From an uncultured Cohaesibacter sp. (GTDB lineage: Bacteria; Pseudomonadota; Alphaproteobacteria; Rhizobiales; Cohaesibacteraceae), in NCBI RefSeq assembly GCF_963662805.1, contig NZ_OY759869.1, positions 124,001-188,000 of the forward strand: DNA of 64,000 bases. Direction: 5' to 3'. The position numbers and the translations under genes are program-made. The notes beneath the pieces were generated by a model. That model saw only the letters and a list, made by a program, of their open reading frames with translations, did no database searches and was not told where the DNA came from. The stretch's first letter is position 1, and the number at the start of each line of letters is the position of its first letter. Of this stretch, positions 25,805-34,483 are shown piece after piece.

Positions 25805-26383
25805 TTAGCGGTTCTGACCCGGTACCCATAGCACATCTTTTTTGCCCTTGTCGTTCGTCCAGCGGGCCGCGACGAAGAAAAAGTCCGAGAGGCGGTTCAC
25901 ATACTGGATGCACTCGGGCGAGACCGGCTCATTGTCAAGAGACGCCAGCTCAGTGATCAGGCGTTCGGCCCGACGCGAAACCGTGCGGCAGAGATGAAGG
26001 GTTGCCGATGCGCGGGTGCCGCCGGGCAGGATGAAACTCTTGAGCGGATCAAGGTCGGCATTGAGCTGATCGATTTGCTTCTCGAGGCGCTCGACCTGTG
26101 AGGCGATGATGCGCAGGGGCTCATAGGCCAATTCTTCGCCGCTGTCCGGTGTGCAGAGGTCGGCTCCCAGATCAAACAGGTCGTTCTGGATTTCGGCCAG
26201 CATGGCATCGAGCTCAGCCATGCTTGCTGTTTCAAGGCGGGCCAGACCGACCGTGGCGTTGGTCTCGTCCACGGTGCCATAGGCTTCCACGCGCAGGTCA
26301 TGCTTGACGCGGCGTTCGCCGGTGCCAAGCATGGTGGTGCCCTTGTCTCCGGTGCGGGTGTAGATCTTGTTGAGACGAACCAT
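25805..26383 (-). CDS. cob(I)alamin adenosyltransferase, PduO type
   Basis: Transfers the adenosyl group of ATP to cob(I)alamin to make adenosylcobalamin. 192 residues, MMAB/PduO (not CobA) family: the N-terminal ATP motif TRTGDKGTT is at residues 9-17, VDETNATVG follows, and the helical C-terminal block LPGGTRASATLHLCRTVSRRAER carries the conserved Arg/Glu. The product cofactor is required by the B12-dependent ethylmalonyl-CoA mutase at 34.5 kb, so the gene fits the metabolic theme of the region. Upstream lie the tiny HIG1-type protein and an SDR on the same strand. Confidence 0.94.
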   Translation of the reverse strand: MVRLNKIYTRTGDKGTTMLGTGERRVKHDLRVEAYGTVDETNATVGLARLETASMAELDAMLAEIQNDLFDLGADLCTPDSGEELAYEPLRIIASQVERLEKQIDQLNADLDPLKSFILPGGTRASATLHLCRTVSRRAERLITELASLDNEPVSPECIQYVNRLSDFFFVAARWTNDKGKKDVLWVPGQNR

Positions 26384-26509
26384 AATCCTGCCTTCGTTTC
26401 TGCTCTTCGGTCACTTTGATGTCGAGAGGAGACGCTAGCGCAGACTGCCTTCGGGGTGAAGGAGACTTGATGTCCGGATCCCCAACTAAGGCTCCGATGT
26501 GCGAAAAAA

Positions 26510-26698
26510 TCAGGTGCTGAAGTAGAGCGCTGCCATGATGAGGATGATGGCGACAAATTGCAGAAGGACGCGCAGGCGCATCAGTTTCTGGGATTTGCTA
26601 GGGGTTCCGCCCCGCATCATGTTGATCAGGCCGAGCACCAGAACGATAGCAACGGCGACCATGGCGATGGGAACGAGGTTGGGGAGAATCGCCTCCAT
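26510..26698 (-). CDS. HIG1-type twin-transmembrane mini protein, 62 aa
   Basis: A 62-residue protein with two membrane helices (about 8-27 and 44-60) joined by a short basic loop. The loop and second helix hold Q37-x3-R41-x-R43-x3-Q47, an exact fit to the QRRQ motif of the HIG1 family (mitochondrial Rcf1/HIGD homologues that associate with cytochrome oxidase). The ATG at 26698 has AGGAA seven bases upstream; the frame continues upstream without similarity. Bacterial members are annotated as twin-transmembrane or HIG1-domain proteins. A respiratory-complex role is inferred from the family. Confidence 0.8.
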   Translation of the reverse strand: MEAILPNLVPIAMVAVAIVLVLGLINMMRGGTPSKSQKLMRLRVLLQFVAIILIMAALYFST

Positions 26699-26813
26699 AT
26701 GCGCTTCCTTGTCTCGACGGAGTGAGGGTTGGCGCACACTAGCAGTTTTCCCGTAGATGAGGGAAGACAGCTGTCAGTCGACTTTTGTCTCGTGCCCGTT
26801 GACTGTTCTGTGG

Positions 26814-27644
26814 CTAGTCGCCGTTCTTGCGCAAGAGGGCATCAAGGCTGCGCCCGGGGAGGATGCGCTTGAGGTAGGCGACGATGTGGGTGGGGATGGT
26901 GATCCGGTAGCGGGGTTTGGGGTTCTCTGCCGTCAGCGCCAGCAACAGTTTTTGCAGTACCGCTTCGGGGGCGAGCTCAAACCGGTCGGGCGCATCGGAT
27001 TCGAGCTTTGCAAGTCGGTTCTGATAGCGGTCGCGATAGACCGAGCGATCGATGTTGATGTTGTCGACGAACCGCTTGCGGGCGTTTTCCCGGAAATTGC
27101 TGGTGATGGAACCGGGCTCGATGAGCACGATGTCGATGTTGCTGCCATAAAGCTCGAGACGCATGGTGTCGGCCAGCCCCTCAAGGGCAAATTTCGACGA
27201 GACATAGGCGCCGCGGAAGGCCAACGGCACGAAGCCGAGAACGGACGAGCAATGGACGATGCGGCCGCGACCCTGCGCCCGCATGGTCGGGATGATCTGG
27301 CGGGTCAGTTCATGCCAGCCGAAGAAATTGGCCTCGAACTGTTCGCGCAGCATGTTGGTGGTGAGATCCTCGACCGCGCCGGGCTGGGCATAGGCCCCGT
27401 TGTTGAACAGGGCGTCGAGCTTTCCGCCGGTGTGATTGAGAACCACTTCGACGCAGGCTGAAATGGATTGAGGCTCGGTATAATCGAGATAAATCGCCGT
27501 TATACCCTTGTTGCGCAGGTCTTCCAGATCATCGAGACGTCGGGCCGTGGCGAAGACCTGCCAGCCCATTTCGTGAAGGCGCAGGGCGCAATGGCGTCCG
27601 ATGCCAGTGGAACAGCCGGTGATGAGGATGGATTGCTGCGTCAT
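26814..27644 (-). CDS. short-chain dehydrogenase/reductase
   Basis: Classical SDR of 276 residues. The cofactor-binding TGxxxGIG motif is TGCSTGIG at residues 9-16; NNGAYAQ corresponds to the NNAG block, the catalytic Ser is in HCSSVLGF and the Tyr-x3-Lys is YVSSK. ATARR after the second strand favours NADP(H). The substrate cannot be deduced. It lies upstream of the HIG1 mini gene on the same strand with about 115 bases between them. Confidence 0.88.
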   Translation of the reverse strand: MTQQSILITGCSTGIGRHCALRLHEMGWQVFATARRLDDLEDLRNKGITAIYLDYTEPQSISACVEVVLNHTGGKLDALFNNGAYAQPGAVEDLTTNMLREQFEANFFGWHELTRQIIPTMRAQGRGRIVHCSSVLGFVPLAFRGAYVSSKFALEGLADTMRLELYGSNIDIVLIEPGSITSNFRENARKRFVDNINIDRSVYRDRYQNRLAKLESDAPDRFELAPEAVLQKLLLALTAENPKPRYRITIPTHIVAYLKRILPGRSLDALLRKNGD

Positions 27645-27779
27645 GCCTGGTTCTCATACTTTATGATAATATTGGTTTAGCAGACGGCGCAAAAAAGAAA
27701 AGAGGCGTTCTTGGGGATGACGCACGGAAAAGTGGAAAAATAAGGGTTTATTCGTATGTGAGCTGATATGGCTCCGCGC

Positions 27780-28328
27780 TCAGTCTTCCCTTTGTGGCAA
27801 GGATCTGATGGCTTCCTCCAAAAACCCGTGCCGCCATTCTGGGCGCGATTGCTGGGCGCTCTTCATGGCCCGTTTCCAGCGCAGGAAGGCGGGAATCGAG
27901 GGAAGGCGTGGAATATAGGCCAGTTCCCAATGGATGCCGTTGATCGGATCGTCAAAGAACACGGCATAATAGCCCGGAGCATAGATCGGGTATTCGGCCG
28001 GAGTTTCGGTCACCGCGACCTCGTTGGGGACGAGGAACTTTTCGTAGAAGTCATCGACTTCCCTGCGGCTTTTAGCCCAAAGGGCAACATGATGGATCCC
28101 GGTGGAGCGTGCCTCGTGCTCCAGCTTCTCGCCGCTCTTGGCCGGTTGAAAACCGATGTAGCTGTGAGGGATCGGGAAGCGGGCCATGTAGTAGGTCGAG
28201 CGGTAGCCGATATCCAGCGTCCAGAAGCTCTTGTAGCCGAGCCAGCCAAACATCCTATCATAGAAGCTGATGGAGTTTTCGTAGTCGAGAACCGAGAATT
28301 CTACGTGATTGAGGCCGCGCCAGCGCAT
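27780..28328 (-). CDS. VOC superfamily (glyoxalase/dioxygenase-like) protein
   Basis: A 182-residue vicinal-oxygen-chelate fold protein. It opens with LNHVEFSVLDYENSISFYDRMFGWLGYK, a standard first beta-alpha-beta-beta-beta unit with a metal-ligand His, and the second unit has GIHHVALWAKSRREVDDFYE and FFDDPINGIHWELAY, with His and Glu at usual metal positions. A roughly 30-residue basic and helical tail follows (RWKRAMKSAQQSR). The reaction is unknown; members of this fold include glyoxalase I, extradiol dioxygenases and methylmalonyl-CoA epimerase, but it lacks features that single out any of these. It is located directly downstream of mcd on the same strand. Confidence 0.82.
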   Translation of the reverse strand: MRWRGLNHVEFSVLDYENSISFYDRMFGWLGYKSFWTLDIGYRSTYYMARFPIPHSYIGFQPAKSGEKLEHEARSTGIHHVALWAKSRREVDDFYEKFLVPNEVAVTETPAEYPIYAPGYYAVFFDDPINGIHWELAYIPRLPSIPAFLRWKRAMKSAQQSRPEWRHGFLEEAIRSLPQRED

Positions 28329-28453
28329 GATCCCGCTCTTTCACATCGAGTTCGAGTGTAAGTCGCGCCTAGTATCACTCATTTTCGTTGCAATTGCATG
28401 GCGTCGATCAAGGAAAGGGGAAATTGTTCCCCTTCCCATCGGATTTGATCGGC

Positions 28454-30140
28454 TCAATTCCGGCTGTCGAGGAGGCGGCGGGCGATGACCTGTGCCTGAA
28501 TTTCTCCGGCTCCCTCGAAGATGTTGAGGATGCGGGCATCGCAGAGGACACGGGAGATGGCATATTCAAGCGCGAAGCCGTTGCCGCCGTGGATCTGGAG
28601 CGCATTGTCGGCAGCCGCCCATGCGACGCGGGCGCCGAGCAGCTTGGCCATGCCAGCCTCAAGGTCGCAGCGTTTGTCATGATCTTTCTGCCGGGCCGAG
28701 AAATAGGTAAGCTGGCGGGCGACCATGATCTCGGTGGCCATCATCACCAGCTTGTCGGTGACGCGGGGGAAGTTGATCAGCGACTTGCCGAACTGCACCC
28801 GCTCCTGCGCATATCTGAGGCCGAGATCCAGGGCGCACTGGGCAACGCCGATGGCGCGGGCGGCGGTCTGGATGCGGGCGGATTCGAAGGTCTGCATCAG
28901 CTGTTTGAAGCCTTGTCCTTCTTCGCCGCCGAGGAGATTCTCCCTTGCGACCTCGAAATTGTCGAAGGCGATGTCATATTCCTTCATGCCGCGATAGCCG
29001 AGGACCTCGATCTCGCCGCCGTCCATGCCGGTTGCGGGGAAGGGGGGTGGTATCATCGCCGCGCGGCTTTTCGGCGAGCAGCATGGAGAGGCCCTTGTAG
29101 CCCGGCTCATCGGGGTTGGTGCGCACCAGAAGGGTCATCAGATCGGTGCGGGCAGCGTGGGTGATCCAGGTCTTGTTGCCAGTGACGCGATAGCTGTCGC
29201 CGTCGGCAACGGCGCGGGTCTTCAGGCTTGCAAGGTCCGAGCCGGTGTTGGGTTCGGTGAAAACCGCGGTGGGTAGGGTTTCGCCCGCTGCGATGCGCGG
29301 CAGCCAGCTCTGCTTCTGCTCCTCGGTGCCGCCGCACAGGATCAGCTCCGCCGCGATCTCGGAGCGGGTGCCAAGGGAACCGACGCCGATGTAGGCGCGC
29401 GAAAGCTCCTCGGAGACCACGCACATGCTTTCCTTGCCAAGGCCGAGCCCGCCATATTCCTCGGGAATAGTCAGGCCGAAGACGCCCATTTCGGCCATCT
29501 TCTCGACCACGTCCATCGGAATATAGTCATTGGCCAGATGCCAGCCGTGGGCATGGGGGGTAACTTCGCTGTCGGCGAAGCGGCGCATTTCATCGCGGAA
29601 GGCTTCCATGGTCTCGTCCAGACCGGCGTCTCCGAAGGATGCCCCGCCTTCTGCGGCTTCCATCAGCGCGATCAGGCGGTTGCGGATGGTGGGAGTGTTG
29701 CCTTCGGTGATGAGGCGGATGACTTCCGGCGTGTAGGCGTCGCGGATGGCGTCTATTGGAGTGTCGAAGTCGGACAGGCGCACGATCTCGCCTTGCGTCA
29801 TCGGAATGCCGCCAAAAATCTGGGCGAGATATTCGGCGAAGGCTATGCGGGTGATCAGGCATTCCATTTCGCCAAAGCGACCTTCTTCGGTCATGGTGCG
29901 GGCGTAGCCGCGCATTTCCTTGAGGGCTTCGACATAAGTTGCCATCCATGCGAGGCCGTGGGTGGCGCGTTGTTCGGCTTCCACCAGCTTGCTGCTGATG
30001 CGCTCACCTTCGGTCACCTTGTTTCGCACCGCAGCAATGACCGTGTCGAGCAGGGCTTCGATTCTGGTGACGCTCACGTCCATGTCGTCGAACAGGGTGT
30101 CGGGCGTGGTGATGGGGTCTGTCTTGATCGTCAGTGACAT
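28454..30140 (-). pseudogene. mcd: (2S)-methylsuccinyl-CoA dehydrogenase, single-base frameshift
   Basis: Oxidises (2S)-methylsuccinyl-CoA to mesaconyl-CoA in the ethylmalonyl-CoA pathway; FAD enzyme that passes electrons to ETF. It has the roughly 160-residue helical N-terminal extension that separates Mcd from other acyl-CoA dehydrogenases, then FGLTIPEEYGGLG, FTEPNTGSDL and ITHAARTDLM. The frame breaks within a run of six C on the minus strand (29042-29047): removing one C turns TTPLPRNRHG into TTPFPATGMDGG and restores one 561-residue protein ending LLDSRN. The C-terminal part (ESARIQTAARAIG, QIHGGNGFALEY) is otherwise intact. Start 30140 follows AGGAGGAGGAA. A real mutation or a homopolymer sequencing error are both possible. 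ccr and ecm lie nearby. Confidence 0.85.
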
Positions 30141-30327
30141 GGATCTTCCTCCTCCTGAAAGATGCCGTGAATGCCGCTCTGCCTTGGATTGTTTGTCCGC
30201 GTGTCCGTTCCCGATCAACGATGTCGGGCAGAGCTTGCGGGTTCGCCGTTGAGTGCAGAGGGCAGCATCTCAAATCCTCTTCGGCCCTTCCTTTAGGGAA
30301 GAGGTCCGATTGTGCCTTTTCTTTTTC

Positions 30328-30361
30328 TTGCATTGCAAAAGAGCAATTATGCTGCACTGCA
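30328..30361. promoter_or_regulatory. two TGC-N3-GCA sites upstream of mcd
   Basis: TTGCATTGCAA (30328-30338) and TGCACTGCA (30353-30361) lie about 190-220 bases upstream of the mcd start, with centres 24 bases apart. Both match the TGC-N3-GCA core of the PhaR operator (CTGC-N3/4-GCAG in Rhodobacter and Paracoccus). A role in co-regulation with polyhydroxybutyrate metabolism is inferred. Confidence 0.5.
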
Positions 30362-30428
30362 CAGTGATGCGACTTGGCAACAAATGCAATAAGCCAAAGG
30401 ATTGATTTTGGTGTTTGTTGCGTGATCT

Positions 30429-31310
30429 TCAGGCGCGGCGATTGGCCAGAATGACACCGGTCGCGGTGATCGCTGTGCCGACGATTTGCAAAAGGGTGAT
30501 CGGCTCGTCGAATAACAGGAAGGAGAGCACAGCGGTGACCGCAGGGACCAGATAGAAGAGGGCGGCGACGTTGGAGACGGCACCATGTTCGATCAACCAA
30601 AGCAGGAGGAAAATGGCACCGATGGAGAGTACGACAATCAGCCAGAAGAGGGCGAAGATGAATTCGCCAGACCAGACGATCGTTTGGGTTTCGGTGAGCA
30701 AACTCAGGCTGCCGCAGAGAAGCGAGGCTGCCGCATATTGGAACACTGTGGCGCTGCGCACATCAAGGTTGGAGGCGAAGCGCTTCTGGTAGATGGTGCC
30801 GAGGGAAATGCTGAGCACGGCAGCGAAGGCTGCCAGAATCTGCCATGGCGTGATGGAAAGCGTGCCCGCATCCAGACGGGGGATGAGCACCAGCAGAATG
30901 CCGAAGAGACCCAGCACGAACCCCATGAGATGAAAGCGGGTGATTTTTTCCTTCAGCACGAAATGGGCAAAGAAGGTGGTCAGCACCGGTTGAAGGCCCA
31001 TGACGAGGGCGACCAGCGCCGCCGACAGGCCATCATCAATGGCCCAGAAGGCGGCGCCGAGATAAAAGCCATGAATGAGCAGGCCCGAGACAAAGGCGTG
31101 GGCAGCCCGGCGCGGCGAAGGCCAGCGTGCCCGCATCAGCAAGGCCAATGCGAACAGGATGATTGTGACGATGGAGAAGCGCACCGTCAGGAAGGTCATG
31201 GGCTCGGAATAAGGGGCGCCCATTCTGGCGCCGATGAAGCCGGACGACCACAAGACCACAAACACAAAAGGCGCGGCCCGAACAAGGGCCGTCTGATCAA
31301 GCTTTGGCAT
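30429..31310 (-). CDS. EamA/DMT family permease
   Basis: A 293-residue inner-membrane protein with ten predicted helices in two EamA repeats, the drug/metabolite transporter layout. The first repeat contains VLWSSGFIGARMGAPYSEP and FLTVRF, and the second ends LLFDEPITLLQIVGTAITATGVIL, both family-typical. The substrate is unknown; members export amino acids or metabolites. The ATG at 31310 was chosen over one at 31388 because MPKLDQT directly precedes the first helix, though the ribosome-binding site is weak. It faces away from mcd control sequences and is divergent from yihY. Confidence 0.88.
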   Translation of the reverse strand: MPKLDQTALVRAAPFVFVVLWSSGFIGARMGAPYSEPMTFLTVRFSIVTIILFALALLMRARWPSPRRAAHAFVSGLLIHGFYLGAAFWAIDDGLSAALVALVMGLQPVLTTFFAHFVLKEKITRFHLMGFVLGLFGILLVLIPRLDAGTLSITPWQILAAFAAVLSISLGTIYQKRFASNLDVRSATVFQYAAASLLCGSLSLLTETQTIVWSGEFIFALFWLIVVLSIGAIFLLLWLIEHGAVSNVAALFYLVPAVTAVLSFLLFDEPITLLQIVGTAITATGVILANRRA

Positions 31311-31580
31311 CGGGATCTTTCTGGTCTGCTTTTGCGCCTTTGAGGGAACAGATCGGGAGGGTCTTGCGTTGGCCCATGATGAAAGCAAACTGCAAGCTTC
31401 ATGGACCGATGGCGGAAGGCTCCTGTTTAGCGATGTCGGGCTTGTTTGTCCACTCGCGGTGTCGCCTTACGGCGATGTGGCCGACAGGCCAATTCACAGG
31501 TAGACTGCGCGGGGGAGGGCCGCTGCGTCGAGAAACTTGCTTTGTTTGACAGGGACCTTGTATAGGGTGATCGCACTGTG

Positions 31581-32516
31581 ATGCGCAAAGTTGCGCTTCC
31601 TCAAGCCCACGATGGCAAGACAGCAGGTTGGCTGGATATGGCTCAACATTGGGAAAGACTGATGGTGCCGGTCCGCATTTTCTGGCGGTTCGGAGATAAC
31701 CACGGCTTTGCTCTGGCGAGCAACATCGCCTTTTCGATGCTGCTGTCGATCTTTCCCTTTCTGCTTCTGGTGACCGGGGTGACCGCATGGGCAGGTGGGG
31801 ATGCTCTTGGCACTGTGCTGCAGGATCTGCTCAGCCTGTTGATGCCGGATGCCATTGCCGAAATTCTTCAGCCCGATGTGGATGCGGTGATCGCGGAACG
31901 AACCAGAAGCCTTCTGTCTCTGTCGCTGCTGATCTTCCTTGTCACGCTGACGTCGCTGGTGGAATCCCTGCGTGAAGGTCTCAACCGCGCCTATGGCTAT
32001 TATGAGCGGCGGAATATTCTCTCGCGGCGGCTGATGGGGTTGGTCGCAGTGCTGGGCGCCATCGTCGTGATGGTGGCCGTGGCGGCCGGGCTGTTCTTTG
32101 CACCCATCGCCTGGAGCATTGCCCGCAACTATCTGCCGGGTCTCGATGATTTTACTATCACATTCGAGGTCATCCGGCTCGGGGTGACCATTCCCATTCT
32201 GACCGCATTTCTCGTTGCCAGCCATCGCTGGCTCCCGATGCGGGTGATCGAGTGGAGCGACCTGTGGCCCGGCGTGTTGACGACGCTGGTGCTGTGGTGG
32301 CTGACGGCTGCGGGTTATTCCTATTATCTTTCGCACTTTGCCCAATATGCCAAGGTCTATGCAGGCCTCGCCGGGGTGGTGGCGACGCTTATCTTCCTGC
32401 AGATCATCTCGATGATTTTCCTCTATGGGGCCGAAGTCAATGCCTGGCGCATTCGCTGGCGGCGGATCAAGCAGACGCGACGCTCGCGGCTAGAGGTCGA
32501 TGTAGACGCTCAGTAG
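31581..32516 (+). CDS. YihY/BrkB family inner-membrane protein
   Basis: A 311-residue protein with six membrane helices of the YihY/virulence-factor-BrkB family. Typical pieces are FWRFGDNHGFALASNIAFSM at the first helix, LTSLVESLREGLNRAYGY in the first loop and WSDLWPGVLTTLVLWWLTAAGYSYYL. It was once annotated as ribonuclease BN by error; the true function is unknown. The ATG at 31581 was taken, with AGGGTGA upstream; a GTG one codon earlier also exists. The C-terminus is basic (RWRRIKQTRRSR), as expected for a cytoplasmic tail. It precedes the small secreted protein gene. Confidence 0.9.
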   Translation: MRKVALPQAHDGKTAGWLDMAQHWERLMVPVRIFWRFGDNHGFALASNIAFSMLLSIFPFLLLVTGVTAWAGGDALGTVLQDLLSLLMPDAIAEILQPDVDAVIAERTRSLLSLSLLIFLVTLTSLVESLREGLNRAYGYYERRNILSRRLMGLVAVLGAIVVMVAVAAGLFFAPIAWSIARNYLPGLDDFTITFEVIRLGVTIPILTAFLVASHRWLPMRVIEWSDLWPGVLTTLVLWWLTAAGYSYYLSHFAQYAKVYAGLAGVVATLIFLQIISMIFLYGAEVNAWRIRWRRIKQTRRSRLEVDVDAQ

Positions 32517-32592
32517 AGCGGATGACTGTTTACAGGCGTTCTGTATCCTGCGATCCTGAGAGCTACGCAAAACTGAACTCTGGGGGGAGATT

Positions 32593-32784
32593 ATGAAATC
32601 AGTTGTTTCGCTCGTGCTGGCCATGAGCCTTGCATTTGCCTTTGTGATGCCGGCTTCCGCTTCGGTTTTGTTAGAAACCTATCAGAATTCCATTGTCTAT
32701 CATGGTGGAGGCTGTCGGAAGAGCTCTCCTCCGGGACAATGCTGCCATATGGAAACGCGGACCGGCAGGGTTCATTGCCATTAG
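32593..32784 (+). CDS. small secreted Cys/His-rich protein, 63 aa
   Basis: A 63-residue precursor. A clear signal peptide ends with ASASV, predicting cleavage after about residue 23. The mature 40 residues hold four Cys (41, 50, 51, 62) and four His, in GGGCRKSSPPGQCCHMETRTGRVHCH. The TGRVHCH ending looks like a metal site or a pair of disulfides. The ribosome-binding site GGGGGGAG is strong. No named family is recognised; similar tiny CHxxTGxxHCH proteins are to my recollection seen in Rhizobiales. It lies 76 bases past yihY and is followed by a short hairpin; function unknown. Confidence 0.65.
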   Translation: MKSVVSLVLAMSLAFAFVMPASASVLLETYQNSIVYHGGGCRKSSPPGQCCHMETRTGRVHCH

Positions 32785-32806
32785 TAATATCAAGGCATGA
32801 CAGGAA

Positions 32807-32830
32807 TATCCCGGAAGATTTGCCGGGATA
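32807..32830 (+). terminator. possible weak terminator hairpin
   Basis: TATCCCGG (32807-32814) pairs with CCGGGATA (32823-32830) around an eight-base loop, between the convergent small secreted protein gene and ccr. The following bases (CTCGCGTTTG) have only a short T run, so termination would be weak. Confidence 0.4.
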
Positions 32831-32850
32831 CTCGCGTTTGCTTTGTTCGG

Positions 32851-34143
32851 TCAGACCGGCTCGCCACGACTGCTGAGGATGACATCCTCAAGGGTCCTGA
32901 GGCCGGTCTTCGGTGTGCCGACCAGACAGGACATGTTGCCTGGCTGATGCTGGTTGTTGAGCATCAGCTCATGAGCTTTGGGGATCTGTTCCCACGAGAA
33001 GACCTCGGACATGCAGGGGTCTACATGGCGGTCTATGACCATCTTGTTGGCTGCCATCGCCTGTTTTAGATGGGCGAAGTGGGAGCCCTGAACGCGCTTC
33101 TGGTGCATCCAGAGATAGCGGGCATCCATCGTGAGGTTGAAGCCCGAGGTGCCTGCGCAGATGACCACCATGCCGCCGCGTTTGACGACAAATGTGGAGA
33201 CTGGCATCGTGGCTTCGCCGGGATGCTCGAAGACCATGTCGACATTGTTGCCCTTGCCGGTGATGTCCCAGATGGCCTTGCCGAACCGACGGACTTCCTT
33301 GAACCAGTCGTTATATTCGGGCGAATTGACCTTTGGCAGCTGACCCCAGCAGTCGAAGTCCTTGCGATTGAGGACGCCACGTGCGCCGAGGTTCATGACA
33401 AACTCGCGCTTGCTTTCGTCGGATATGACGCCGACGGCGTTGGCCCCTGCCGCTGCGGCGATCTGGATGCCGAAGACGCCCAAGCCTCCGGACGCGCCCC
33501 AGACCAGCACATTCTGGCCGGGTTTCAGCTCGTGGGGATTATGGCCGAAGAGCATGCGATAGGCAGTTGCCAGAGTGAGCACGTAGCAGGCACTTTCCTC
33601 CCACGTCAGATGCTTGGGGCGGGGCAGAAGTTGCTGGGCTTGAACGCGGGAGAACTGCGCGAAGGACCCGTCGGGGGTTTCATAGCCCCAGATGCGCTGG
33701 GTGGGCGAGAACATCGGGTCGCCGCCATTGCATTCCTCGTCGTCGCCGTCGTCCTGATTGCAGTGGATGACGACCTCATCCCCGACTTTCCAGTTTCTCA
33801 CCTTCGAACCCACAGCCCAGACGATGCCGGACGCATCGGAGCCCGCGATGTGATAGGGGTTCTTGTGAACGTCAAGCACCGAGATCGGTTCGCCAAGGCC
33901 TGCCCAGACACCGTTGTAATTGACGCCGGCGGCCATGTTGAGAACCAGAACCTCGTGGCTGTCCAGTTTCCAGGTCGGAACCACCTCGACCTTGAAGGAC
34001 TGCTCGGGTGGGCCGTGGCGGTCCTGACGGATCGCCCAGGCATACATCTCTTTGGGCACGTGTCCCAGTGGTGGGATCTCGCCGAGTTCGTAGAGATCCT
34101 TCTTCTCGCCATTGGTGCCCTGAGAAAGGATTTCCTCAGCCAT
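32851..34143 (-). CDS. ccr: crotonyl-CoA carboxylase/reductase
   Basis: Catalyses the NADPH-driven reductive carboxylation of crotonyl-CoA with CO2 to (2S)-ethylmalonyl-CoA, the defining step of the ethylmalonyl-CoA pathway for acetate and C1-C2 assimilation. A 430-residue member of the MDR superfamily, Ccr subgroup: the start EILSQGTNGEKKDLYELGEIPPLG and the C-terminal MWMHQKRVQGSHFAHLKQA are diagnostic, and the nucleotide-binding loop WGASGGLGVFGIQIAAAAGA is intact. The start follows GGAGGAAC. Divergent from ecm with 340 bases between them. No frame defect is seen. Confidence 0.96.
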   Translation of the reverse strand: MAEEILSQGTNGEKKDLYELGEIPPLGHVPKEMYAWAIRQDRHGPPEQSFKVEVVPTWKLDSHEVLVLNMAAGVNYNGVWAGLGEPISVLDVHKNPYHIAGSDASGIVWAVGSKVRNWKVGDEVVIHCNQDDGDDEECNGGDPMFSPTQRIWGYETPDGSFAQFSRVQAQQLLPRPKHLTWEESACYVLTLATAYRMLFGHNPHELKPGQNVLVWGASGGLGVFGIQIAAAAGANAVGVISDESKREFVMNLGARGVLNRKDFDCWGQLPKVNSPEYNDWFKEVRRFGKAIWDITGKGNNVDMVFEHPGEATMPVSTFVVKRGGMVVICAGTSGFNLTMDARYLWMHQKRVQGSHFAHLKQAMAANKMVIDRHVDPCMSEVFSWEQIPKAHELMLNNQHQPGNMSCLVGTPKTGLRTLEDVILSSRGEPV

Positions 34144-34483
34144 TTATGTTCCTCCAGACATGGTGTCTTTGATTGTGCTGCTATATTGCGTTGCAGCGTA
34201 TTTTCTTCATTGAAAGGCGATTTATATGGCTCTTGCGAAACTATCTGAAATTATTTCGTAGGAAGATATACGTCTTATTGCCAATTTCCATTTTGCGACT
34301 GCGAAGGAAAACTCAGGGCAGCGAAAGCGGTCAGCACCTTGGGCATGATGTCCCGAGGGGCTTTTCGCTGGTTGGAAATTGCTAGATGCCGCAGGGGCTT
34401 TCGAGGTTTTTTAGAACAATCACAAGCCAGAAACCTAAAGCGCAGATCGCGCTTGAGCCATGCGCAGACGGGGAGGAAAAGTC
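34144..34483. promoter_or_regulatory. ccr-ecm divergent promoter region
   Basis: This 340-base divergent spacer holds no supported ORF. It must contain promoters for ccr and ecm. TGCGTTGCA (34187-34195), about 45 bases upstream of the ccr start, matches the TGC-N3-GCA core also found upstream of mcd and hbd. The segment from 34300 to 34420 shows no clear hairpin or motif. No -35/-10 pair could be fixed with confidence. Confidence 0.5.
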
